A stretch of 7,599 nt of DNA from Acidobacteriota bacterium. GTDB taxonomy: Bacteria > Acidobacteriota > Terriglobia > Bryobacterales > Bryobacteraceae. Under the pieces are notes generated by a model that did not search any database, had not been told where the DNA came from, and saw nothing but the letters and a program-made list of their open reading frames with translations. A program made the position numbers and the translations under genes. Below, piece after piece: positions 1 to 6,594 of the stretch. Positions within the stretch are counted from its first letter, which is position 1; each line of letters opens with the position of its first letter. The stretch spans positions 1 to 7,599 of the forward strand of contig CANNLB010000096.1 of NCBI GenBank assembly GCA_947505565.1, given 5' to 3'.

Positions 1-239
1 ACACCGCAAGAGGCCTCGCCGCAACGCCTGCTGGCCGTCAACCTCGGCCATTGGAGCAATCGAAAGCGTTCATCACATAATCGACTGGAACTACGATGAG
101 GATCGCAGCAAATCCGCACGGGCTTTGGCCCGGAGAATATCACGCGCCTGCGCCGCTTTGCCGTGGGCATCCTCAAATCATTTCAGAAACCCGCGCAATC
201 CATCGCTGAGAGGATGCTTCCTATTCCGTGCGGCTTGGG
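1..239 (+). pseudogene. ISAs1-family transposase, 3' remnant with two frameshifts
   Basis: This is the C-terminal tail of a DDE transposase, cut at its 5' side by the window edge. Frame 1 reads RLLAVNLGHWS up to about position 57. Homology then moves to frame 2 from 59 (IESVHHIIDWNYDEDRS, to 109) and returns to frame 1 at 109 (QIRTGFGPENITRLRRFAVG, then ILKSFQKPAQSIAERM, to about 216). The order 'GHW..IE..H...D..(D/E)DRS..R.G..P.N...LRR.A...L' matches the conserved C-terminal end of ISAs1/H-repeat transposases as I remember the family. Followed in frame 1 only, translation stops at TGA 97-99. One base gained near 58 and one lost near 109 compensate, so the enzyme is dead. The last 20 or so bases before 240 carry no recognisable transposase sequence and may be the IS end. 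Assignment to ISAs1 is fairly confident; the exact boundary is not. Confidence 0.75.
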
Positions 240-785
240 GAACCTGACCTCCGAATTCGCCACCGGGAAGCCTTCGCCATCCTGCACGACGACGCGAAAC
301 GGCGATGGGCGAAACCGGCTTGCGACCCCGGCCTGGCCTTGGCCGCTCAGGATGGAAATGGTGGCGGGCGGAGGCATCGCCGCGCCGGCGGTCGATTTGA
401 CCGGAAATGGTCAGAGAATCGAGTACGGAGGCTAGTCAATCTAGGCCCCGCCATCGGCGTTCGACAGGACCCTGGCCCCGGTGGAGAACGTTACAGGCAG
501 GCCGCTGAGCGGACGACCAAGGCAGTCGGTCACGCGGATAATCAAGGGCAAGGCATAGGAGCTCTCGGTATTGAAGACGTAGAGAAAAGCGGGGGTGCCG
601 GTGATTGCGGGCGGGGCGGAGACGACCCGTCCCGTAGCGACGAAACCTTGACCGGCCGCGGGTGGATAGACGAGGCTGGAGTAGGCCTGCTGGGAGCTGG
701 GACGAGAGAAGTAGAGAGACCGAGCGGAGGCGAATTCGCGCGAAGCGACGCCAGAAGTAACGTCCGGGCTAGCGGCGCCGGTTGT
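240..785 (-). pseudogene. Decayed 3' part of the beta-propeller gene: linker plus Ig-like (Big_1-type) repeats
   Basis: This is the continuation, in exactly the same reading frame, of the gene at 786-1538 beyond its amber codon. The frame is open for 114 codons (785 down to 444) and reads as protein, including LIIRVTDCLGRPLSGLPVTF, which is like one strand pair of a bacterial Ig-like (Big_1) domain. It then meets TAG at 441-443, TAG at 432-434 and TGA at 411-413. Still in frame, a second Ig-like unit follows: ISILSGQGQAGVASRF, then FRVVVQDGEGFPVANSEVRF, ending at 240-242. There the similarity ends and the IS remnant begins. The second unit keeps the first half of the Ig fold only, so the original gene was longer and its true 3' end is lost. 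Ig-like repeats behind a beta-propeller are common in secreted acidobacterial proteins. I infer that IS insertion and loss of the 3' end came with, or before, the decay. Confidence 0.65.
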
Positions 786-1538
786 CTACAAGAGGTTGAA
801 GCGGAGCGGAGCAACGGTGACTTCGTAGACGGCCTGCGTCTGGGCTGAGGAGGCATAGGCGCGGTTGACGGCGAGGGTAGTGCGGGCATTGGGCGTCAAT
901 ATGAGGCGCCCAGGACTGCCGGGAACCGGTATTTCGCGGAGGAGTTGTCCGGTTCCTCCGTTGATCTCGTAGAGGCGGGACGGAGCGGAGACGTACACCA
1001 GCCCGGTGTGGCAAACGGCGACGGCGCTGGCTCCGGCGGCGAGCGAAAGGGAGGATAGGACGGTGTTTGTGGCGAGGTCGATGAAGAGGAGTTGGGTGGA
1101 GAGGACGTAGCCCAAACGTCCATCGGACGAGGCCGCGAGGTCGATGGGCGCGGCGACGGGAATCTTTGCCACGGCAGCGTCGGTGGTGGTATCGATGACG
1201 TGGAGGCCACTGGCTCCGACGATCAGGAGTCGACGGCGATCGGGCGCTAGGACCGCGGCCGTGGCGACGGAAAGGTTCAAGCGCTGAAGGGCGACGCCGG
1301 GGTTGTTGGCGGCAAGGACGAAGAGGGTGTCGGTGGCGGAGCGGACGATGGAGTAGTATTCGGTGCCCTCGGCGTTCTGGAAGAAAACGGCCGGGAAATT
1401 TCTCGTGTTTATCGCCGGGAGGGTGGTTAACGGCTCCTGCGTCGCTGGGGTGATCACCGAACTCGACGGCGGCAGGATGAAACGTTCCGGCTGCGCGAAC
1501 AGAGACGAAGACAACCCAACGAGGAGCAAAAGGCGCAC
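786..1538 (-). CDS. Secreted beta-propeller (YVTN-like) protein, N-terminal open part of a broken gene
   Basis: This 250-residue open part encodes an exported protein with beta-propeller-like repeats. I chose the GTG at 1538 because it puts a clean signal peptide (MRLLLLVGLSSSLFAQ) at the N-terminus and sits 4 nt after the stop of the esterase gene. An in-frame ATG at 1589 would give 267 residues but would bury the signal in 17 extra residues and overlap the esterase gene by 47 nt. The body has repeats of the kind 'LAPDRRRLLIVGASGLHVID', 'SSDGRLGYVLSTQLLFIDLA' and 'CHTGLVYVSAPSRLYEINGG', each a strand set ending in a 'V/I-D/N' turn, as in YVTN/NHL-type propellers. About four to five blades are visible. 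No catalytic residues can be named; such proteins usually bind ligands or act at the cell surface. The TAG at 786-788 is probably a nonsense mutation, because coding-like sequence continues in frame after it (see 240-785). The product, if made, would lack its Ig-like part. Confidence 0.6.
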   Translation of the reverse strand: MRLLLLVGLSSSLFAQPERFILPPSSSVITPATQEPLTTLPAINTRNFPAVFFQNAEGTEYYSIVRSATDTLFVLAANNPGVALQRLNLSVATAAVLAPDRRRLLIVGASGLHVIDTTTDAAVAKIPVAAPIDLAASSDGRLGYVLSTQLLFIDLATNTVLSSLSLAAGASAVAVCHTGLVYVSAPSRLYEINGGTGQLLREIPVPGSPGRLILTPNARTTLAVNRAYASSAQTQAVYEVTVAPLRFNLL

Positions 1539-1542
1539 AAGA

Positions 1543-2994
1543 TCACTGAGGCTTCGGGCGATTCTTAACGAACTGACGGGCCATTTCATCTTCGATCCGC
1601 TTCATCAGGCCATCCGGATAGGTTTTATTCGCTTTGAACAGATTCATATGATCCCGCTCGGGCACGATCTCACAAGCGTCCTCGGCACCCTTCGACTTCA
1701 TGAAGACACAAAAGATCTTAGCAGCTTCTTCTAAGTGAAACGTATCCTGATCCCCGATCACCAGCCGAATCTTACCGCGTAGAAGGGGGCCCAACTCGGC
1801 CCAACGGGTTTGTACCTGATAACTGATATCGTACTTGCGCCAATACTCGGCGACGGCGGGGTCGATGACTCCCGATACTCGGTTAAACAATGGCATGGGG
1901 CGGCCATCGTCTCCTTTGGGGCTAAAGACCCATTCAAAAGACGTAAGTTGGCCGCCATGATCGCCACTGACCCGTTCCTGTAACGCAAAATCCTTAAATG
2001 TAACAATTTCTTTTCCGTTCATCCGGACGAGTGAGAGGGGCTGTCCGTCCTTGGTCAAGTAGGCGTTCTGACTGGAGCCGGGAGTAACATCGATCCCCGT
2101 AAAACTCTTGAAATCGATCGAGTCCGGCGCAGTGGGCCAAGTGCCGCCAAAGAACTTGGGATAAGCGACTTGCAGCCAGAGAGTGGACCAGCCGCCGGAG
2201 GAGTGGCCGGTGAGGAAACGGGCGTAGGGCCGGGGAATTAGCTTGTACTTCTTTTCTAGATACGGGATGAGATCCAGGGTCAGTGCCCCTCCCCAGGGTC
2301 CGTTGTTGGCGGAATCGGCGAAGACGTGGTGGCCGCCGGGGACGTTCGCGTTCAAATATACGTGCACCGCATTGAATTTGGTGACGGGTTTAGCGCGCCA
2401 TGCTGCGGAATGGTCGCCTCCGAACCCGTGGACGTGATAGACAGTCGGGAACCGAACGCCGGGTTTGGCGAAGTTCTCTGGCAGGACGACGCCGGCCTGC
2501 ATCCGAATGGGCCGACCGAAGAAGCGGCTGAGCTGGGGGCTTTCGAAGTCGACTAGCTTCACGGTATCGGTATCGACGAGCGCGGGGCGGGCTGGATTCT
2601 CTTTGGTGAGGGTGAGCTTGGGCTCAGTGGAGACAGCGCTGACAAAATCGCCGGGTCCGGCTCCGGCACGGGCGTAACTATGGTCGCGATCGAGAATGGC
2701 CATGTAGTACCACTCCCCGGCGGGTGCCTGCGAGAAGGGCAAGGGGAAGGCGATATCGTCGCTATCCAAGGTGACCGTGGCGCCAGGAGCCAAGTGTTCA
2801 ATCTCCCTGGCCGCCATCCAGGTTTCGCCAGGGAGGAAGCCGGTGCGGATGGTGTCACCCTGCGGCTTACCCTTTTTCATGAGAATGATAAGACGACCGG
2901 AGGTGGCGGCGGGAGTGAGGGACGGGTCGAGCGTGACTTCGATGGAGGCTGCGGAGATTGCGAAGGGGAGCAGCAGAAAGAGGAGAGTTTTCAT
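1543..2994 (-). CDS. Secreted alpha/beta-hydrolase, putative esterase (esterase D-like)
   Basis: This 483-residue exported hydrolase probably cleaves esters in the periplasm or outside the cell; its substrate cannot be told from sequence. Residues 1-16 form a signal peptide (MKTLLFLLLPFAISAAS). Residues 17 to about 125 look like an all-beta accessory domain, and a putative-esterase domain starts near 150. The nucleophile elbow is GHSSG with Ser265. The likely acid is Asp415 or Asp417 in GDQDTF, and the likely base is His449 in RDHMNLF. YHVHGFGGDH (186-195) fits the oxyanion-hole strand. About 150 residues separate Ser from the acid, more than in compact esterases, and include a lid-like insert (about 298-375). 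The start overlaps the stop of the HEAT-like gene upstream by 4 nt (ATGA), which suggests coupling and explains the lack of a clear Shine-Dalgarno. The 3' third of the gene is noticeably AT-richer than its neighbours. The hydrolase class is secure; calling it an esterase is a family-level inference. Confidence 0.85.
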   Translation of the reverse strand: MKTLLFLLLPFAISAASIEVTLDPSLTPAATSGRLIILMKKGKPQGDTIRTGFLPGETWMAAREIEHLAPGATVTLDSDDIAFPLPFSQAPAGEWYYMAILDRDHSYARAGAGPGDFVSAVSTEPKLTLTKENPARPALVDTDTVKLVDFESPQLSRFFGRPIRMQAGVVLPENFAKPGVRFPTVYHVHGFGGDHSAAWRAKPVTKFNAVHVYLNANVPGGHHVFADSANNGPWGGALTLDLIPYLEKKYKLIPRPYARFLTGHSSGGWSTLWLQVAYPKFFGGTWPTAPDSIDFKSFTGIDVTPGSSQNAYLTKDGQPLSLVRMNGKEIVTFKDFALQERVSGDHGGQLTSFEWVFSPKGDDGRPMPLFNRVSGVIDPAVAEYWRKYDISYQVQTRWAELGPLLRGKIRLVIGDQDTFHLEEAAKIFCVFMKSKGAEDACEIVPERDHMNLFKANKTYPDGLMKRIEDEMARQFVKNRPKPQ

Positions 2995-3707
2995 GGGATT
3001 TTAGGCGGACGGCTCTGAATCTGTCGGATGGCCGCGGCGGCGGCGCGTTGCACGGCGGTGGGGTATTTTTCGCTTTCGAACACGTGCAGGGCGTCAGAAT
3101 CGACGGGAAGCCCAATGCGGCCCAGGGAGTCGAGCGCCGCGGTCTGCCAATGGTCGGCCAGAGAGACATCAGCGATACGCTGACCGGGCTTGAGCGCGTC
3201 GCCGCTTTGCACATAGCGTTTCAACAGTCGGCCGGGCCAAAGGGCCCCGAGCGGCGTACCGTTGGAGGTGCCGAGTTCGTCGCTCGTCTCGACGCTGGCC
3301 CCTTCAGCCAAACGCCATTGCATCTGGCCCGCTTCGGAGGCGAACAAGGTGACCGGCCGGAGGGAGGCGAGCAAGACCGACCGGGAGGCAATGGGTTCGT
3401 TCCGCTCCAGGGCGAGGGCGGCGTTGAGTCTCACCCAAGGCGAGATGTCCTCCAGTTGGCTCGTGGCGGGGGCCCAACGGGCAGCCACGGCGCGGACGGC
3501 GGGATCGGAGTAGCTGCGGAGAGCGAGCAGCCGAACGTGGGGGCCAGTGATTTGGCTCATCGCCCGCCGAATCCGATGCGGCGGCTGAGCAGGGTCAAGG
3601 AAGATATCCACCTGCCACGAGGTGAGCGGAAGGCCGGGAATTCGGGCGTCCCAGTACAACCAGACGGTGGCGGCCAGGAGAATGGGCAGAAGAATACGGA
3701 GGGCCAA
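2991..3707 (-). CDS. Membrane-anchored HEAT-repeat-like protein
   Basis: I do not recognise a specific family for this 238-residue protein. Residues 3-18 (LRILLPILLAATVWLY) form one hydrophobic segment, an uncleaved anchor or signal. The rest is Ala/Arg/Leu-rich and helical. HEAT-like helix pairs are visible at about 41-77 (RIRRAMSQITGPHVRLLALR), 88-102 (ISPWVRLNAALALER) and 186-231 (HWQTAALDSLGRIGL, then AVQRAAAAAIRQIQ). Between them, residues 152-181 (LGALWPGRLLKRYVQSGDAL then KPGQRIADV) loosely recall the 'V..GD.V..GQ.L..v' turn of biotinyl/lipoyl-like barrels. There is no Met-Lys-Met attachment site, so any lipoyl role is unlikely. The start is a TTG; no ATG or GTG lies in frame between the upstream stop (3765-3767) and 3707, so the start is uncertain. 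It is the first gene of the minus-strand unit. HEAT-like repeats suggest a scaffold or binding protein, but no partner can be named. Confidence 0.7.
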   Translation of the reverse strand: MALRILLPILLAATVWLYWDARIPGLPLTSWQVDIFLDPAQPPHRIRRAMSQITGPHVRLLALRSYSDPAVRAVAARWAPATSQLEDISPWVRLNAALALERNEPIASRSVLLASLRPVTLFASEAGQMQWRLAEGASVETSDELGTSNGTPLGALWPGRLLKRYVQSGDALKPGQRIADVSLADHWQTAALDSLGRIGLPVDSDALHVFESEKYPTAVQRAAAAAIRQIQSRPPKIP

Positions 3708-3749
3708 GCTTGCAGCGTAGCACGTGGATTTGCCAAACTCAGGGGTTCC
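3708..3749. promoter_or_regulatory. Divergent intergenic region, presumed to serve two back-to-back promoters
   Basis: Only 42 bp separate the TTG start of the minus-strand unit from the ATG start of the plus-strand unit. Both units need a promoter, so elements must lie here or inside the 5' ends of the flanking genes. I could not find a well-spaced -35/-10 pair on either strand by eye. The call rests on gene layout alone. Confidence 0.35.
3741..3745 (+). promoter_or_regulatory. Ribosome binding site of the DUF3108 gene
   Basis: AGGGG ends 4 nt before the ATG at 3750, slightly short but usable spacing. Together with the signal peptide right after this ATG, it fixes the start of the DUF3108 gene. 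The frame itself is open upstream to 2958, but that stretch lies antisense to the HEAT-like gene. Confidence 0.5.
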
Positions 3750-4466
3750 ATGAAGCTGCTTTTCTTAATCGCGATGGTTTGCCTGCCGACGGCGGCGCAG
3801 ACAGCGCTGCCTGCCGAGAAGTTAACGTATAAGGTGGAATGGCGCATGGTGAACGCCGGTACGGCCGTGGTGAGCACGAACACGACCCCGACAGGCACCT
3901 TTTTACAGATGCATCTGCATTCGTCGGGTCTGGTGTCGCGGCTGTTCAAGGTGAACAACAACTATACGGTGACGCTTAACGAGAATTTCTGCGCGCAATC
4001 TTCGAAGTTGCAAGCCGAGGAGGGAGGCAAGCGCCGAGAAACCACCGTCGAGTGGAAGGGGAATCGATCTCGGTATGAGGAGAAGGACCTGTTGAAGGGT
4101 GCCATGGCGCTGGAGCGGGAGCTGGACGTTTCGGCGTGTGTGCACGACATTCTCGGTGCCTTAACCGTGCTGCGGAAACAGACGGGGGAGATCGGGCAGG
4201 ACATCCGACTCCCGGTCAGCGATGGTAAGAAGTTCGTCCAGGCCCGGATCCAGGCCCAGGAAAAGGAAAAGATCCGCACGCCGGCGGGGCAGTTCAATGC
4301 AATCCGTTACGAGGCGTTTCTTTTCAACGACGTGATCTACAAGCGCGAAGCACGGTTATTTGTGTGGATCTCGGACGATGCTCGTAGGTTGCCGGTGCAG
4401 ATTCAGGTCCGCATGAAGTTCCACATCGGTACAGTGACGCTGCAATTAGATAAAGTAGAGCCATGA
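3750..4466 (+). CDS. DUF3108 domain-containing exported protein
   Basis: This 238-residue exported protein has a DUF3108-type body; the family's biochemical role is not established, and I give none. Residues 1-17 form a signal peptide (MKLLFLIAMVCLPTAAQ) with predicted cleavage before Gln17. Family-like features, from memory, are 'LTYKVEWRMVNAGTAVV' at the first strands (25-41), 'VHDILGALTVLR' (131-142), 'RTPAGQFNAIRYEAF' (176-190) and 'FVWISDDARRLPVQIQV' (204-220), the typical 'v-W-x-S-x-D-x-x-R-x-P' signature near the C-terminus. The alternating strands suggest a beta-barrel or LolA-like half-barrel. ATG at 3750 was chosen because the signal peptide follows directly and AGGGG precedes it. 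The frame is open further upstream, but that part has no protein character. It is the first gene of the plus-strand unit and overlaps the next gene by 4 nt. Confidence 0.85.
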   Translation: MKLLFLIAMVCLPTAAQTALPAEKLTYKVEWRMVNAGTAVVSTNTTPTGTFLQMHLHSSGLVSRLFKVNNNYTVTLNENFCAQSSKLQAEEGGKRRETTVEWKGNRSRYEEKDLLKGAMALERELDVSACVHDILGALTVLRKQTGEIGQDIRLPVSDGKKFVQARIQAQEKEKIRTPAGQFNAIRYEAFLFNDVIYKREARLFVWISDDARRLPVQIQVRMKFHIGTVTLQLDKVEP

Positions 4467-5533
4467 AATGGATTGGTCTGCTGCTGTGTTTCAGCACGGC
4501 GGCTTTTGCACAGAACCGGGCCCTATTGAGTGCGCCCGACGGATTGGCATTGGCAGAAAGGATCGTGCAGTTGACCGAAGCGACCTCGCTTACGGCACCG
4601 GGCCTCGTCCGCGCCGCGACGCCGATTCTCGAGAATTTGAAAGAGGACTTTAAGAACGTCCGGGTGGTGAACCGACTCTCTCTGAGCGTGACGCAAGCGC
4701 TGTTGACCGACGCCAAGGGTTACCTGGCGCTGGCTGACGGCGTGCGTAAACCGTTCCCGTTCCCGGAAGAGGGGCGCAAGCAGTTTGCCGAGCTGCGAGA
4801 CGCCGTGAGCCGTTTGGAGAGCCACTTCCAGGCGCTGATTGAGTCGACCGAAGCGCAACTGCGGGGGGCAGACCGCGACAACCTGCGCCGCTACGCCGAG
4901 GCGAATGGAACCCAGGCGGGTCCCGTGTCGGGCAAACCGCGAGTGCTTTTTTATGGCGATTCGATTACGGACGGCTGGAGACTGAACGAGTATTTTCCCG
5001 AGCGGGACTACGTGAACCGCGGGATCAGCGCGCAGATTACGGGCGAGATGCTGGGGCGAATGCAGGCCGATGTGATCGCGCACCATCCGCAGGCGATGCT
5101 GATTCTGGCGGGCACGAACGATATCGCTCGCGGGGTGGCGGTGGGGACCATCCAGAACAACCTGACGATGATCGCCGACTTGTGTGAGTTTCACAAGATC
5201 AAGGTGATTCTGGCGAGCATTCTGCCGGTGAGCGATCACCACAAGGCCGTGAATCCGCGGTTTGAGATGACGAAGGGCCGCCCGCCGGCGGTGATTCGCG
5301 AACTGAACACCTGGATGGCGGCATTTGCGAAAAAGCGGGGATTCACCTACCTGAACTACTACGATTCAATGGTGGATTCCGGTGGTTTTTTGAAGGCCGA
5401 GTTGGCCGATGACGGGCTGCATCCGAACTCGGCGGGCTACCGGGTGATGGCTCCTTTGGCGCAGGTGGCCATTGATGAAACGGTGGTCGCAACGATATCG
5501 CAACAGAAGAGCGGGAAGAAACGTCAAAAGTGA
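4463..5533 (+). CDS. Secreted GDSL/SGNH-family hydrolase
   Basis: This 356-residue exported SGNH hydrolase probably deacylates lipids, acylated sugars or other esters; the substrate is unknown. Residues 1-17 are a signal peptide (MKWIGLLLCFSTAAFAQ). Residues 20-150 form a separate helical region with many Leu, Ala and Arg, of unknown role, longer than the N-terminus of a minimal SGNH enzyme. The catalytic domain starts near 158. Block I is YGDSITDGW with nucleophile Ser167; block II is NRGISAQIT with Gly187; block III is AGTNDIA with Asn219; block V is DDGLHPN with Asp317 and His320. All four consensus SGNH residues are therefore present and the enzyme should be active. The C-terminal tail is short and basic (KSGKKRQK). 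The start overlaps the DUF3108 stop as ATGA, and the stop overlaps a possible GTG start of the next gene, pointing to one translationally coupled unit. The family call is secure. Confidence 0.93.
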   Translation: MKWIGLLLCFSTAAFAQNRALLSAPDGLALAERIVQLTEATSLTAPGLVRAATPILENLKEDFKNVRVVNRLSLSVTQALLTDAKGYLALADGVRKPFPFPEEGRKQFAELRDAVSRLESHFQALIESTEAQLRGADRDNLRRYAEANGTQAGPVSGKPRVLFYGDSITDGWRLNEYFPERDYVNRGISAQITGEMLGRMQADVIAHHPQAMLILAGTNDIARGVAVGTIQNNLTMIADLCEFHKIKVILASILPVSDHHKAVNPRFEMTKGRPPAVIRELNTWMAAFAKKRGFTYLNYYDSMVDSGGFLKAELADDGLHPNSAGYRVMAPLAQVAIDETVVATISQQKSGKKRQK

Positions 5534-6594
5534 TTATGCGGTTACTTGTGTTTTTTCTGGCGATCGGGCTGGCAGCGCAGACGCGGCTTTCGGTAGAACA
5601 GTTGCGTGGATTCTTGAAGTCCTCAGTGGAGCTGCACCAGCCGGATAAGACGGTGGCGGCTTATCTGAAAAAGACCAAACTGACGAATAGGCTTTCGCCG
5701 CGGCAGTTTGAAGATTTCATTGCGATGGGCGTGGGGCCGATGACGGTGGAGGTGCTGCGGGACCTGATGATGGCGACGAAAGAACTGCCGGCGGCGACGC
5801 CGGTGGGCGCGCCCAAGCCTGCCCCGGTTTTCATTCCTCCGCCGGAAGCCGAAGAACAGAAGCGGGTGATCGCCGAGGCCCGGTCGTATGCGATGGGGTA
5901 CTCCAAGGGACTGCCGGACTTTCTCTGTATGCAAGTCACGCGTCGCTACATTGATCCCTCAGGGCTCGGCTTTTTCGGGCAACTCGACGTCATCAACGCC
6001 CGCCTGAGTTACTTTGATCAGAAGGAAGACTACAAAGTAGTCAGCGTCAATGGCCGCAACGTGGATACGCCGATGCAGCGTCTGGGCGGGGCCACTTCGT
6101 CGGGGGAGTTCGGATCGATGATGAGACAGCTTTTCGAACCCGACACCATGGCGCGGTTCGAGTGGCTGCGCTGGGCGACTTTGCGGGGTAAGCGGAATCA
6201 CGTGTTTCAGTATTATGTCGCGCAGCCGAATTCGCACTGGACGATTAACTATCAGGACAAGCAGCAAGTTACTCCCGGTTACCGCGGGCTGGTTTTCGTG
6301 GAGCGCGATACGCTGACCGTGACGCGCTTGACCCTGGACGCCGATATTCCGGCCGACTTTCCGGTGCAGGAGGCCCAGACCATTTTGGACTACGACATGA
6401 CAGACATCAATGGCAAAGGGTTCATGCTGCCGCTGAAGGCCGAAGTGCGGATGCGGGAGGGCAAGCATTTAGTGAAAAACGAAGTGGAGTTCCGGATGTA
6501 TCGCAAGTTCGGCACCGATTCGACCATCACGTTTGACACTCCGGATCCGTTGCCGGAGACGGCGACAAAAGAAACAGTACCGGTTAAGCCATGA
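5530..6594 (+). CDS. Conserved exported protein of unknown function
   Basis: I recognise the general type (a secreted protein I associate with Bryobacter/Solibacter-like Acidobacteriota) but know no function. It has 354 residues from GTG 5530, or 352 from ATG 5536. I list 5530 because GTGA overlaps the upstream stop as elsewhere in this unit and a GGGAAG lies 11 nt upstream; ATG 5536 gives an equally good signal peptide (MRLLVFFLAIGLAAQ). After the signal comes a helical domain (about 19-84), then a Pro-rich linker (86-105). A beta-rich domain follows from about 110 to 336, with a lone Cys133 in PDFLCMQVTRRY, the conserved-looking GGATSSGEFGSMM (186-198), and late strands GLVFVERDTLTVTRLTLDAD and FMLPLKAEVRM. 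These strands resemble LolA-like or outer-membrane-lipoprotein-type half-barrels, which I offer only as an inference. The C-terminus is disordered-looking (PLPETATKE). The stop overlaps aroE by 4 nt. Confidence 0.75.
   Translation: MIMRLLVFFLAIGLAAQTRLSVEQLRGFLKSSVELHQPDKTVAAYLKKTKLTNRLSPRQFEDFIAMGVGPMTVEVLRDLMMATKELPAATPVGAPKPAPVFIPPPEAEEQKRVIAEARSYAMGYSKGLPDFLCMQVTRRYIDPSGLGFFGQLDVINARLSYFDQKEDYKVVSVNGRNVDTPMQRLGGATSSGEFGSMMRQLFEPDTMARFEWLRWATLRGKRNHVFQYYVAQPNSHWTINYQDKQQVTPGYRGLVFVERDTLTVTRLTLDADIPADFPVQEAQTILDYDMTDINGKGFMLPLKAEVRMREGKHLVKNEVEFRMYRKFGTDSTITFDTPDPLPETATKETVPVKP

Noticed and set aside
430..446. Two CTAG tetranucleotides 9 bp apart forming a weak inverted repeat
   Set aside because: The stem is four base pairs with a mismatch beyond; it simply reflects the two TAG codons of the decayed frame.
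228..848. Plus-strand open frame of 206 codons
   Set aside because: It lies antisense to the broken beta-propeller/Ig gene, has Gly/Arg-rich low-complexity sequence and no recognisable domain.
542..889. Minus-strand open frame of 115 codons rich in Pro, Ser and Arg
   Set aside because: It is a shifted frame over the beta-propeller gene; the true frame carries the propeller and Ig-like similarity.
2958..3749. Upstream extension of the DUF3108 frame, open from 2958
   Set aside because: It is antisense to the HEAT-like gene and has no protein character. The signal peptide and AGGGG place the start at 3750.
4523..5242. Minus-strand open frame of 239 codons
   Set aside because: It is fully antisense to the GDSL hydrolase, whose SGNH blocks are intact; the His/Arg/Gln-rich composition is typical of a high-GC shadow frame.
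5959..6468. Minus-strand open frame of 169 codons
   Set aside because: It is antisense to the 5530-6594 gene, with shadow-type composition and no motif.
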